A DNA stretch of 64,000 nucleotides from Thalassotalea nanhaiensis (GTDB lineage Bacteria; Pseudomonadota; Gammaproteobacteria; Enterobacterales; Alteromonadaceae): positions 2,480,001 through 2,544,000 of the forward strand of contig NZ_CP134146.1 in the NCBI RefSeq assembly GCF_031583575.1. The letters are read 5' to 3'. Of the stretch, positions 1-8,684 are shown piece by piece. Every line of letters starts with the position of its first letter. Within the stretch, counting starts at the first letter, position 1. The translations under genes were made by a program, and so were the position numbers. A model generated the notes under the pieces. The model worked only from the letters and a program-made list of their open reading frames with translations, was not told the origin of the DNA and made no database searches.

Positions 1-6
1 AAAAGA

Positions 7-25
7 TTGTTAAAAGAGTTAACAA
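7..25. repeat. 7-bp perfect inverted repeat upstream of the DUF5916 gene
   Basis: TTGTTAA and TTAACAA arms are separated by 5 bases, about 70 bases before the start codon at 94. It could be an operator or part of a terminator of the gene to the left, which is outside the window. There is no adjacent T-tract, so an operator is slightly favoured. Confidence 0.3.
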
Positions 26-93
26 TACAGAGTCAAAAGATAATAATTTTCTGTATTAACAATAATAAAAATAAGCAAACATAGGATGTAGTC

Positions 94-2409
94 ATGATTT
101 TGCCTTGGGAGAGCGCAAAAGTATTAGCCCCGCTAGTGCTATTTTGCAGTATTGCTTTTCCGTCTATTGCTGAGCCAATTAACATTCCACACATTAAAGC
201 TGACATCACGTTTGATGGTGAGCTGGATGAATCTGTATGGCAACAAGCTGAGCACGTTGAAGTTAACATCGTCAACTACCCTTATGAAAACACGCCGAGC
301 CCCGTAAAAACCGATGCCTATATATTTGAAGACGGCACCCACATTTACTTTGCGTTTAAAGCCCAAGATCCTAATCCTGAAAATATTCAAGCCTTTATCC
401 GCGACCGCGATGACGCATTTTCTGATGATATTGTTGGCATAAAGTTAGATCCATTTAACAACCATCGTCTTGCCTATAAGTTTTTCGTTAACCCTTACGG
501 AGTTCAAAATGACGGTATAGAAAACGAAATGACTTCGAACAATAGCAACCTTTGGGATGGTATTTGGGATGCTGGCGGCAAAGTTACCAGTGATGGCTAT
601 CAAGTAGAGTTTGCCATTCCTTATCGTGAACTTAACTTTGAAGAAAGTAGTGATATAAAAACCTGGGGCATCGAATTAATCAGACTTTACCCAAGAGATA
701 AAGTATTACGTATTTCAAACATTCCTTTAGATCGAGATAATTCTTGTTGGACCTGTCAAATGGCTGAAATGCAAGGGTTTGAACAAGCTAAAATAGGTGA
801 AAACCTGTTAGTTACCCCTTCTGTTGTTGCTAAAGTCGATGAAGAACGTGACGTATACAATGATGAAGATTGGCAATCTGAAAACGATGCCGAGGTAGGT
901 TTAAATGTACGTTGGGGGATTACCCCAGATGTAATGTTAAATGCCACCATTAACCCCGACTTTTCCAATGTAGAGGCCGATGCAGGTCAATTATCAGTAA
1001 ATAAAACATCGGCATTGTTTTTTGATGAAAAAAGAACATTCTTTTTAGATAATTCTGAGTACTTTTCAAGCCCACTAAATTTAGTCTATACCAGAAATAT
1101 CACTGACCCAGATTACGGCGCTAAAATTACCGGTAAACTGGGTAAACAAACCTTTGGTTTTTTCATGACTAAAGATAACTATACCAACCTAATTATACCC
1201 GGTAATTTATATTCGTTGCCCGATGAAATTAACGAAGAAAGCTACTCTGGCGCCCTACGCTATCGTTATGATGTAAATGAAGATTTATCCTTTGGCTTAA
1301 CATCAACATTACGAAGTGCTGATGATTACCATAACTATGTAAATGCTATTGATGTAAAATACAAAATGTCAGTAAGTAATACGCTTATCGCGCAAGTACT
1401 CACATCTGATACAGAATACCCAATAGCACTTTATGATAAATGGTGCCCCAATTCAGGCGGTCAGGATGAGTGTTATTTATCATCAATGATTGGCAAAAAC
1501 CAAGGTGGTTTTACTGATCAAGCATTTCACCTGGAGTTTGAACACAGCAGTGAATACTGGGGGGTAAGAACGAAATATAAAGCCATAGGCGAAGACTTTA
1601 GAGCCGACTTAGGTTACCTACCGCAAGTAGACTATAACGAATTTACCACAACAGTTAATAGAACAATGTATTTTGATGACACGCTTTGGTCTGAAATGAT
1701 TTTTGGCGGTGAATTTCAAACCAGTCATAATGATGATGGCGATTTAATTAATGAACGTACATCTTTCAGCTATACCCTTTGGGGACCATGGCAATCTGTG
1801 TTTGATGTTATCTATTCACACGAAGAACAAGTAGGCCTTCGTTATGACACCAATCAAACAGCAATTGATAATAACACCACTTTGTTTGAGCTGGATTATC
1901 TTGACCTGTATATGAGTGTTCAGCCAAGAGCGGACCTAATGTTTGGTTTTTCAAGCCGCATTGGTGATTCAATTGATTATACAAATGATCGCAAAGGTGA
2001 GTTAATTGAATTTGCTCCAAACGTTACCTGGAATATGACGACTCATTTAGAGCTGGAATTGATGCATGTATATGCTGAATTAGAAGCCGACGGTGATTTT
2101 GTTTATCGAGAAAACATTACTGATTTAAGATTAACTTACGCATTTAATGTGAATAGCTTTTTGCGTTTAACCATGGTTTATAACGCAACTGATTACAACC
2201 CTAACAATAACCCAGAAATTATCATTGACTCGGATTACCATGATAACTTGTCCACGCAACTCCTTTATTCGTACAAGTTAAACCCACAAACGGTATTCTT
2301 CTTGGGTTATTCAGATAACTCAATCGATAATGAATTAATCGGTGAAAAGAAAGAAATAAAACAGAATCAACGTACTGCATTTTTAAAGCTTAGTTACGCT
2401 TGGATGTAG
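94..2409 (+). CDS. DUF5916 / CBM9-like outer-membrane protein
   Basis: The 771-residue protein has a signal peptide (hydrophobic residues about 9-25, cleavage near SIA-EP). A carbohydrate-binding family 9-like beta-sandwich follows at roughly residues 27-215. The rest is rich in alternating beta strands and aromatic residues, as in the DUF5916 outer-membrane barrel family, and ends in an aromatic-rich strand (SYAWM). Its substrate cannot be read from sequence; relatives occur beside peptidases and polysaccharide enzymes. The start is supported by AGGA seven bases before the ATG. It stands alone, followed by an inverted repeat. The cellular site is inferred to be the outer membrane. Confidence 0.82.
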   Translation: MILPWESAKVLAPLVLFCSIAFPSIAEPINIPHIKADITFDGELDESVWQQAEHVEVNIVNYPYENTPSPVKTDAYIFEDGTHIYFAFKAQDPNPENIQAFIRDRDDAFSDDIVGIKLDPFNNHRLAYKFFVNPYGVQNDGIENEMTSNNSNLWDGIWDAGGKVTSDGYQVEFAIPYRELNFEESSDIKTWGIELIRLYPRDKVLRISNIPLDRDNSCWTCQMAEMQGFEQAKIGENLLVTPSVVAKVDEERDVYNDEDWQSENDAEVGLNVRWGITPDVMLNATINPDFSNVEADAGQLSVNKTSALFFDEKRTFFLDNSEYFSSPLNLVYTRNITDPDYGAKITGKLGKQTFGFFMTKDNYTNLIIPGNLYSLPDEINEESYSGALRYRYDVNEDLSFGLTSTLRSADDYHNYVNAIDVKYKMSVSNTLIAQVLTSDTEYPIALYDKWCPNSGGQDECYLSSMIGKNQGGFTDQAFHLEFEHSSEYWGVRTKYKAIGEDFRADLGYLPQVDYNEFTTTVNRTMYFDDTLWSEMIFGGEFQTSHNDDGDLINERTSFSYTLWGPWQSVFDVIYSHEEQVGLRYDTNQTAIDNNTTLFELDYLDLYMSVQPRADLMFGFSSRIGDSIDYTNDRKGELIEFAPNVTWNMTTHLELELMHVYAELEADGDFVYRENITDLRLTYAFNVNSFLRLTMVYNATDYNPNNNPEIIIDSDYHDNLSTQLLYSYKLNPQTVFFLGYSDNSIDNELIGEKKEIKQNQRTAFLKLSYAWM

Positions 2410-2429
2410 TTGTAGAAGAGAGAATTTAA

Positions 2430-2452
2430 TTGGTCTCAAATATTGAGACCAA
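2430..2452. terminator. hairpin between convergent genes (DUF5916 and ribA)
   Basis: A perfect 10-bp stem (TTGGTCTCAA / TTGAGACCAA) with a 3-base loop lies between two converging genes. The flanks are AT-rich but have no long T-tract, so it is a plausible but weak bidirectional terminator. Confidence 0.5.
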
Positions 2453-2477
2453 ATATATTATCTTTAGATGATAATCG

Positions 2478-3077
2478 CTATTTCAGCGTTAACTTATGAC
2501 CGGCATTGACTACTTTTGCTTTTAAGTAATCTTCGTTACCGTCTTTGATATGAGTCGATGTATTGATTTCTTGCTCAACGATTAACCCATAGTCAGTCAA
2601 GGCTTTTACTTTTTTAGGGTTATTAGTCATTAGCTTTAATCGACTGATCTTTAATGCTTCTAGCATTTGTCCTGCTTCAGTAAAGTCTCTAAGATCATCA
2701 CCAAAGCCCAAGTGATTATTGGCTTGATAAGTATTCATACCTTCTGATTGAAGCTTATATGCATCAATTTTATTATATAAACCAATACCACGCCCCTCTT
2801 GGCGAAGGTAAAGAATAACTCCCCCTTCTGTTGCCATTTGATTAATCGCTTCATCAAGCTGCTCACCACAATCGCATCGGGAAGAGTGAAATACATCACC
2901 GGTTAAACATTCAGAATGAATTCTAACTAATGGTACTTGTTGAGACTGATCAGCCTGTTCAAATACCAAGGCTACATGCTCTTTATCAGAAGCAAGCTGG
3001 TTAAATGAAATCATTTCTGCTGGAATGTGGCTGTTTGAGCCAACTTTTAAAGAAATTCTTGTACGTACTTGGGCCAT
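2478..3077 (-). CDS. ribA: GTP cyclohydrolase II
   Basis: This enzyme opens the imidazole ring of GTP, the first step of riboflavin synthesis, in the cytoplasm. The 199-residue length matches E. coli RibA (196). The zinc ligands are visible as C57, C68 and C70 ([18 protein letters not shown]), followed by the RQEGRGIG motif at 92-99 and TNNPKK at 151-156. There is no fused RibB domain. It is a single gene, and no FMN riboswitch-like structure was recognised in the 160 bases upstream. Confidence 0.96.
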   Translation of the reverse strand: MAQVRTRISLKVGSNSHIPAEMISFNQLASDKEHVALVFEQADQSQQVPLVRIHSECLTGDVFHSSRCDCGEQLDEAINQMATEGGVILYLRQEGRGIGLYNKIDAYKLQSEGMNTYQANNHLGFGDDLRDFTEAGQMLEALKISRLKLMTNNPKKVKALTDYGLIVEQEINTSTHIKDGNEDYLKAKVVNAGHKLTLK

Positions 3078-3240
3078 GTCTACAACTTGTTTAGCAACGA
3101 TGAACGTTATAAATGATAGCTATATAGTTAGGGCAAAATTTACAATTTCAAGCATTTAATAAACCTGAAATGAAAAATACCCAGTAAAAATATAGCTTCA
3201 GTCAATAAAGGGTGTGTTTTAACGCCTGCTATTATCCACA

Positions 3241-4371
3241 TTAATCAATATATTGGTCAACAGGTACTCTAAGAATTCGCTTGTGTGTTAAATACACATA
3301 GATCAATATTGCTACCATCATGCCTACAAGAGACATTTGAATAGTTGGCAACATAGTGCTTGCAACTGTTACCAAGACACAAATAATCGTGTTACCTAAA
3401 ATAGCTTTTCGCCAAGGAGGAAATGCATACCAATAAGGTATTTGCTTACCTAAATAGAAAAATACCAAGCCAGTGATAGCCAACAAGCTAAATGTGTACA
3501 GATCTAAATCCTCTAATATAGCATGGCGTATAAGGTTGGCTAAAATAAGCAACCCCATACAAAGTAGCAGGTGACTGTATATAACCGCATTTGCGGTTTT
3601 AAGGCGTTTAGCTTTTTCTAGAATATGAAAGCTGTCAAAATATACCCACCAAATAGCGCCAATGAGGGCGAAACCTGCCACAGCACCAATAACCGAATTC
3701 AGTTGCCAACTAACATCTGACAAAGAACCAACCATAGCAATCATCGACTCACCTAATATTATGATCGCTAATAAGCCAAGGCGTTCAATTAAGTGCACTC
3801 TATCAACAGGTAACTTACTGGTTTTGTTCCGTAGCACTATTTGCCAAATGACATCGATTAAGATTCCCAGATAAAAGACAATATATTGAGTTATGCCATC
3901 AAAGAAAATACTGCTGGCCGAAATAAAGGCCCCTATACCAATAGACAGTGCCATATCCTTAGCAAAAACAATTTCCTCTCCTCTTTGTGTATGTACATGC
4001 AGATAACCTAGCATTAATATCATTCGAACTAGACTATAAAGCGCAACAAATGAAGTAAAGTCTTCAGTTAGACTTGTCTCGGCTAATGTCGATAATACAA
4101 CTAATACGCCCATTATCGCTAAACTGACTAACCGTTGCTCGCGACTGTCACTATCGAATCGATTCGCGAACAAAGTATGGGTCATCCAAATCCACCAAAC
4201 GGGAATAAACACCAAAGGAAACCTGACAAGCTGTTCAAAACTTATGTGACCATGATGCGTGTGCGCTAAGTCGTGAGTTATTACGCCAATTACGGCGACA
4301 AATACTAAGTCAAAAAATAACTCAAGCCATGTTGCATGGCGGTTATTTGACAGATAAAGCGTTGCCTTCAT
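3241..4371 (-). CDS. low temperature requirement protein A (LtrA) family membrane protein
   Basis: The 376-residue, highly hydrophobic protein has around ten predicted membrane helices. The N-terminal signature RHATWLELFFDLVFVAVIG is typical of the LtrA family. The family was named from a Listeria mutant unable to grow in the cold; its molecular activity is not established. GGAG lies seven bases before the ATG. It is the last gene of a four-gene operon (mdaB, peroxiredoxin, cupin, this gene) with gaps of 9, 11 and 30 bases, divergent from an HxlR regulator, so it is probably co-induced with redox genes. Confidence 0.88.
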   Translation of the reverse strand: MKATLYLSNNRHATWLELFFDLVFVAVIGVITHDLAHTHHGHISFEQLVRFPLVFIPVWWIWMTHTLFANRFDSDSREQRLVSLAIMGVLVVLSTLAETSLTEDFTSFVALYSLVRMILMLGYLHVHTQRGEEIVFAKDMALSIGIGAFISASSIFFDGITQYIVFYLGILIDVIWQIVLRNKTSKLPVDRVHLIERLGLLAIIILGESMIAMVGSLSDVSWQLNSVIGAVAGFALIGAIWWVYFDSFHILEKAKRLKTANAVIYSHLLLCMGLLILANLIRHAILEDLDLYTFSLLAITGLVFFYLGKQIPYWYAFPPWRKAILGNTIICVLVTVASTMLPTIQMSLVGMMVAILIYVYLTHKRILRVPVDQYID

Positions 4372-4401
4372 AAAATTTCTCCAATTAATTGACGCATTTT
4401 G

Positions 4402-4767
4402 TTATTTTTGCTCAACGATAATTGCAGTGATCGTATTATCACCAATATTTGTCACTTGATGCTCCCAACTTTCGTGCCACATAGTAAATCCATCTGCGAT
4501 GTCTAAAGTATTAGCCCCCTTTCGCGTTGTGATCTTGACCTTACCACCCGCTTCAAAATAAACAGTTTCAGCATTATGTTTGTGCCATTTGTCCTGTTCA
4601 CCAGGCTTTAACGTCATACGAAGGACAAGCACTTGCTCGTTCTCAAGCAGTACTTCGTATTTATCCGGTGAAGCCAAATGAGCATGAACACTTGCCGCTT
4701 CAGCAACGTTAACGAAGGCGAATAAGATCATTAGCGATAACGTCATTAACTTAAAAAAATTGGGCAT
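4402..4767 (-). CDS. secreted single-domain cupin protein
   Basis: The 121-residue protein has a signal peptide (residues 1-25, cleavage after VAEAA) and one cupin barrel. Putative metal ligands are H62 and H64 (WHKHN), E72 and H103 (WEHQVTN). The substrate is unknown. AAGGA lies eight bases before the ATG. It is the third gene of the mdaB operon and is predicted to act in the periplasm. The presence of a secreted cupin beside a peroxiredoxin and a quinone reductase suggests a stress or detoxification role, which is inference. Confidence 0.8.
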   Translation of the reverse strand: MPNFFKLMTLSLMILFAFVNVAEAASVHAHLASPDKYEVLLENEQVLVLRMTLKPGEQDKWHKHNAETVYFEAGGKVKITTRKGANTLDIADGFTMWHESWEHQVTNIGDNTITAIIVEQK

Positions 4768-4778
4768 AGTTCTGTTCC

Positions 4779-5327
4779 TTATTTATGCATACCACGAATT
4801 GGGTAGTTATTGTCTGGGTTTCTTATCCAACCTAAGCCATTAACCAGGGCTTGTAATTCAGGTCTGACAAAGGGGTTATTCGAGATATCGATCACTTGTA
4901 TTGTGCCTTCACTGTTAACAACAAAGAGGCCTGGTTCAGCAAAAGGATGATCGGTTTCTTGCGCAGAACGAGGATCTGAAATATATAAGCCTAGTGTTTT
5001 CATTTGTTCAACCGTTAAGCCGTATGCGAGAGGAAAACTAACATCAAGCTGTTCTAAATGACTTTCAAGTTGTGCTTTACTATCACCGGATACAGCGATC
5101 AAATCCACCCCCGTTGCCAGTAATTCATCTTTATAACCTTCAATCTGATTTAGATACTTTGTGCATAGTGGACAATGACGACCTCGATAGACAACAACAA
5201 GTTGCCAATCAGCGCCATTATTAGGCTTACCTAAGGTAACGCTCTCACCCGATAACAAGCGTGTTGATATTTCAGGTAAAGCACTGCCAGCATGTAGCTT
5301 GTTGGTATAGGTTAATTCTGTAGTCAT
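4779..5327 (-). CDS. peroxiredoxin-like protein (AhpC/TSA superfamily)
   Basis: The 182-residue thioredoxin-fold protein has the active-site segment VVVYRGRHCPLC (C52 and C55), resembling PRX-like2/bacterioferritin-comigratory relatives rather than classical 2-Cys AhpC. It likely reduces peroxides or acts as a thiol oxidoreductase in the cytoplasm; there is no signal peptide. An AGGAG-type ribosome site precedes the ATG, and the gene starts 9 bases after mdaB. The HxlR neighbour suggests induction by electrophiles or peroxides. Confidence 0.85.
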   Translation of the reverse strand: MTTELTYTNKLHAGSALPEISTRLLSGESVTLGKPNNGADWQLVVVYRGRHCPLCTKYLNQIEGYKDELLATGVDLIAVSGDSKAQLESHLEQLDVSFPLAYGLTVEQMKTLGLYISDPRSAQETDHPFAEPGLFVVNSEGTIQVIDISNNPFVRPELQALVNGLGWIRNPDNNYPIRGMHK

Positions 5328-5336
5328 ATTAATCTC

Positions 5337-5918
5337 CTAAAAATTATTATTAATGTGAGCTTCAAAACGCTTAAAGTCATTCTCGACATCGGCATTCTTC
5401 ATCACATCAAAGGCCGCGAAAGTATCCATTGATTGCATGCCAAAAAACTTAAAGTTCATGTGCATTGGAAACATTAAATCGTCAACACTTTTACCATTGA
5501 AAAACTCAGCATCGTCGTTAAACGCTTCAGCTGGTGCATTGAAGGTTAGTGACATCATGTATTTTTTGCCAGCCAACGTACCACCGGTACCATAATTTTG
5601 TTTAGGTTGTACTTCGTTTCTTCCATCACCAACACAAAGCTCGCCGCCCATACCTGCGGTGTATACTTCATCCATATACTTTTTAAATGACCAAGGCATG
5701 CCCATCCAGTTACTTGGTGATTGCAATAAGACAATATCTGCCCATTGATGATGCGCCAACTGCTCTTCAACATTTACCTCGTCAGACATTGTAACTACTC
5801 GAGTGTTATAACCTTTACCAGCAAGTATGATCTGTGCTCTTTCAACTAACTCGGCATTTAACTTTCCTTCTGAAAATGGGTAATACTGATGGGCATTGAT
5901 AATTAAAACGTTGTTCAT
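5337..5918 (-). CDS. mdaB: NAD(P)H:quinone oxidoreductase, MdaB-type
   Basis: The 193-residue flavodoxin-fold protein has the same length as E. coli MdaB. Shared features are the N-terminal ILIINAH segment, [15 protein letters not shown], the [17 protein letters not shown] region and the FFGMQ stretch. MdaB enzymes reduce quinones by two electrons with FAD/NADPH and prevent semiquinone cycling. It is the first gene of the operon, with GGAG upstream of the start. The divergent HxlR gene and two palindromes in the shared intergenic region suggest quinone- or electrophile-responsive control. Confidence 0.92.
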   Translation of the reverse strand: MNNVLIINAHQYYPFSEGKLNAELVERAQIILAGKGYNTRVVTMSDEVNVEEQLAHHQWADIVLLQSPSNWMGMPWSFKKYMDEVYTAGMGGELCVGDGRNEVQPKQNYGTGGTLAGKKYMMSLTFNAPAEAFNDDAEFFNGKSVDDLMFPMHMNFKFFGMQSMDTFAAFDVMKNADVENDFKRFEAHINNNF

Positions 5919-5991
5919 AAAATAACTCCAAAACTGTTCAAAACTTCATTTGACTTTATAAGTGTTCTTAATTCACTTAACTTGTGGTATA

Positions 5992-6005
5992 TTTTAGTTA
6001 CCTAA
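5992..6005. promoter_or_regulatory. palindrome 1 in the mdaB/hxlR intergenic region
   Basis: TTTAG-TTAC-CTAAA is an inverted repeat that shares the core TTTTAGTTACCTA with a second site 36 bases away (TTTTAGTAACCTA). Paired palindromes between a redox operon and its divergent HxlR gene fit binding sites for that regulator. Confidence 0.45.
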
Positions 6006-6029
6006 AGATATAAATCAATTAGTATACTT

Positions 6030-6042
6030 TTAGTAACCTACT
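6030..6042. promoter_or_regulatory. palindrome 2 in the mdaB/hxlR intergenic region
   Basis: TAGTA-ACC-TACTA is a perfect inverted repeat 20 bases before the hxlR start codon, close to where the gene's own promoter should lie. TACT/AGTA half sites recall operators described for quinone-sensing HxlR proteins such as YodB. Autoregulation is inferred. Confidence 0.45.
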
Positions 6043-6061
6043 ATTTATTTACGGATATATT

Positions 6062-6418
6062 ATGAAAAGCTTAATAAAAACAGACAGTAAGGGACGGAAA
6101 AAAGTTTTAAATGTTTGTGCCGAACCTTGTGCAATAGAAAAAGGTATGCGCTTAATTGGCGGTAAATGGAAGGGCTCCATTATTTATCACTTAAAAGATG
6201 AGCCGGTTCGCTTTAATGATTTAACCCGAATGCTTGGTGGCGCCAGCAAAAAAATGGTCGACCAACGTTTAAAGGAACTTGAAGGCGAAGGCATGGTTTT
6301 AAGAAAAGTTATTAGCGACAGGCCGGTTGCGGTAACTTATGAACTAACCGATTTTGGTAAAACGGCACTGGGGATTTTAGATGATTTAAGAATTTGGTCG
6401 CAGTCCCACAAGATTTAG
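6062..6418 (+). CDS. HxlR-family winged-helix transcriptional regulator
   Basis: The 118-residue protein carries the HxlR winged-helix domain at about 25-110 (KWKGSIIYHLKDEPVRFNDL and VDQRLKELEGEGMVLRK). Two cysteines, C19 and C23 (CAEPC), sit at the N terminus, where HxlR redox sensors such as YodB and HypR carry their reactive cysteine. It is transcribed divergently from the mdaB operon across 143 bases holding two palindromes, so it is the probable local regulator responding to thiol-reactive stress. Confidence 0.9.
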   Translation: MKSLIKTDSKGRKKVLNVCAEPCAIEKGMRLIGGKWKGSIIYHLKDEPVRFNDLTRMLGGASKKMVDQRLKELEGEGMVLRKVISDRPVAVTYELTDFGKTALGILDDLRIWSQSHKI

Positions 6419-6446
6419 CAAAGTCGTTTAATTCAAAGTAGTAGAG

Positions 6447-7082
6447 TTACTTGTTATTAATATCCGATAATTGTTTGATCACTGCTGATAGGTGTTGAGC
6501 AAAATGACTATGACCGTCCTGGTCCCAGTGAACACCGTCAATAATGGATGGTTTAACGACACGACCGGCATCAATAAAATTGATATTCAGCTCTTTACTC
6601 AATTCATAATATGCCGGCGCTATACGTCTTGAATTGGCTATCATATCAGCAAACTCTTGATCAAGCTCTGCCGTTTCAACTAACGGTGCAGGGGCAACTA
6701 AAATGATTTGTGGAGTATGATATGGCGCGTAATCAAACTCCAAAGCTTGCTTACAAAGTGCTTTAGCTCCGTGACGTATATGGTCTATCGTTTGGGCAAA
6801 ACTTGCTTTAAGGTCGTTTGTGCCCAACATGATGATAACCATGTCTAATGGCCTACAGCTTTCTAAATACAGGTTAAGTGTTTTAGAACCATTGCGAAAT
6901 GCTCTGCCAGGCTCATCACACGTTGTGGTGCGGCCGTTTAAACCCGCTTCGTAAATGCAAAATTCGTTGCCCAATAAACACTGAGCTATCGTAGTCCACC
7001 TGCTTGCTTCATCGTAGCGAAAACCCGAGCCCGGTATATACCCCCATGTATTAGAGTCTCCGAAACACAATATATTTTGCAT
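6447..7082 (-). CDS. SGNH/GDSL-family hydrolase (arylesterase-like)
   Basis: The 211-residue protein has all four SGNH blocks: GDSNTWGY with nucleophile S10, GLNGRTT, MLGTNDLK, and the C-terminal D-x-x-H in DGVHWDQDGH. The GDSN variant and overall length resemble the arylesterase/acyltransferase group related to Mycobacterium smegmatis Act. There is no signal peptide, so a cytoplasmic esterase is predicted; the substrate is unknown. It converges on hxlR with a 28-base gap. Confidence 0.9.
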   Translation of the reverse strand: MQNILCFGDSNTWGYIPGSGFRYDEASRWTTIAQCLLGNEFCIYEAGLNGRTTTCDEPGRAFRNGSKTLNLYLESCRPLDMVIIMLGTNDLKASFAQTIDHIRHGAKALCKQALEFDYAPYHTPQIILVAPAPLVETAELDQEFADMIANSRRIAPAYYELSKELNINFIDAGRVVKPSIIDGVHWDQDGHSHFAQHLSAVIKQLSDINNK

Positions 7083-7137
7083 TTAATACTTTTGCCTTAA
7101 TAGGTTATACCTGCAAACTATTTGGGTGTTAAAAGGT

Positions 7138-7317
7138 TTAGCCGGCATTCATCTTATCTGATAAACACTGCTGCCTTGCCAGATATTCCAAAGCTGCACA
7201 TTCATCGACTGGCGCTTTGCCTGACTTAGCTGAGCTTGAGGACGATGAGTCACTTTCAGTAGATGCGCAACCTGTTAAAAAAACACCTAACAAACAAAGT
7301 TTAATTAGTTTATTCAT
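7138..7317 (-). CDS. small lipoprotein of unknown function
   Basis: The 59-residue protein starts MNKLIKLCLLG, has a lipobox LTGC (C17), a serine-rich linker and two further cysteines in DECAALEYLARQQC. The start at 7317 is preferred over an ATG four codons upstream because GGAGAG lies six bases before it. The two C-terminal cysteines could form a disulfide in the periplasm. The function is unknown; it may be co-transcribed with the SGNH gene 55 bases downstream. Confidence 0.7.
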   Translation of the reverse strand: MNKLIKLCLLGVFLTGCASTESDSSSSSSAKSGKAPVDECAALEYLARQQCLSDKMNAG

Positions 7318-7371
7318 AATTCTCTCCATTTAAGTTATTACTAAACAGCATAGACAAAATGTAGAAGTTTG

Positions 7372-8616
7372 TTAAATCATTTGCTCATGTTTTGCTCTTG
7401 CTGCATCAATGATCTCTTGTGCGACTACTTTCTTTTCATCAACTACCACGGTCGCTGATATTTTATCTTGAATCGCTTGTCGATTTGGATCCCAATACAC
7501 CTGCAAGAATCCAAGCAATCCGGTTGCAGGCCCTGCAGCATAACCGCCAAAACGGCCAAAACTATCCCACAAAGATAACGGTGTGCCATCCAATTGTAAT
7601 ACGCGAATATTCATCAAGCGTTTGCCTGGTGTTTTACCATTCCAGCGTGCGGTGAAAACGGTAAAATAAAATGCGGCCCAACCAACACCTAAGCCTAAAT
7701 CGTTGAAAATACCCTTAAATAACTCAATAATTGAGTAAATTGGTCGCTCTGATTTCTTGTCTTTAATATCTTCAATGTCTTCGATATCTTCCAGTGCCTT
7801 AAGGGCATTGGCTTCGTCATAATAAGATGGCTTAGTTTCTTCACTTTCAGCTGTCGGCTGCTGTGCAACATCGATATTGTTAACATCTGAAGGGGGCGCT
7901 AACGCTGCTTTTTTATCAACTAAATCGATATATTGTTGTTCAAAGTGTGCTAAAAGTTGTGCTTGTTCAACTTGAGGTAATTCAGTAGATTCGCTCACCT
8001 CTTTAAATATATCAGTTGACTGGTTAGCATTTAAATCAAGCTCAACCGCTTTGCTAGGAACTTCACTAAACACCTTTTGCCAACAAGGTAATTCACTGCA
8101 GTTCTCTTTTTCAGCTGCTTTAATGGTATTGATAACATATCCAGCCATTTTTAATGCCGTAGCTACATCAACATTCTTATCGCCAATGGCAATAACGCCG
8201 TTTTCTTTTAATTCTTTTAACTGCTCTTCACTATATTCATCCGTACCGTCACCAAATAACGACTGCATTAATGGAGGTAAAGTGTTTAAAAGTAAAACTA
8301 ATACAACTATGGCGCCTAAAAAGCGCATAATTGCGCGTCGTTTTCGACCTTTTACTTTTCCTTGTTGCTCTGCCCTGCGTTTACTTCCAGTTCGAAAAGC
8401 CATTATTGCAAACGCTATCGCTAACAACTCACCACCAGCCCCACTCAATGCTGCGATAAGTAAAAAATCTACCGAAATAGCAATCCCACGCTTCCATGGA
8501 CTTGCTATTGCCGTACCAAACAAATCATCATTAAATTTAAAGGCAAAAGGCGTGATAATTTCTTGAGTTTCATCAAAGGTTAATTTCTTTTTACTTTTTT
8601 TGAAGATGTTTCTCAT
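7372..8616 (-). CDS. RDD-family membrane protein with a large charged insertion
   Basis: The 414-residue protein has a hydrophobic N-terminal half (helices about 45-75 and 97-118), a charged segment of about 170 residues (120-290), then the rest of the RDD domain with a helix near 305-325 and the typical TPGKRLMNIRV motif. The insertion ends in an acidic repeat (EDIEDIEDIKDKK). Canonical RDD proteins are about 150 residues, so the soluble insertion more than doubles the size. AAGGAAG precedes the ATG. The function is unknown; some RDD proteins have been linked to ion transport. Confidence 0.8.
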   Translation of the reverse strand: MRNIFKKSKKKLTFDETQEIITPFAFKFNDDLFGTAIASPWKRGIAISVDFLLIAALSGAGGELLAIAFAIMAFRTGSKRRAEQQGKVKGRKRRAIMRFLGAIVVLVLLLNTLPPLMQSLFGDGTDEYSEEQLKELKENGVIAIGDKNVDVATALKMAGYVINTIKAAEKENCSELPCWQKVFSEVPSKAVELDLNANQSTDIFKEVSESTELPQVEQAQLLAHFEQQYIDLVDKKAALAPPSDVNNIDVAQQPTAESEETKPSYYDEANALKALEDIEDIEDIKDKKSERPIYSIIELFKGIFNDLGLGVGWAAFYFTVFTARWNGKTPGKRLMNIRVLQLDGTPLSLWDSFGRFGGYAAGPATGLLGFLQVYWDPNRQAIQDKISATVVVDEKKVVAQEIIDAARAKHEQMI

Positions 8617-8684
8617 AAAACTTCCTTTGTAGTTTTTATTATTAGTTTTAGGCTCATCACAAACAGCTTACGACTTGAGCCGGT

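Noticed and set aside
8051-8566. 171-residue plus-strand frame opposite the RDD gene
   Set aside because: It mirrors the RDD coding sequence, which has a good ribosome site and recognisable domain; no independent support.
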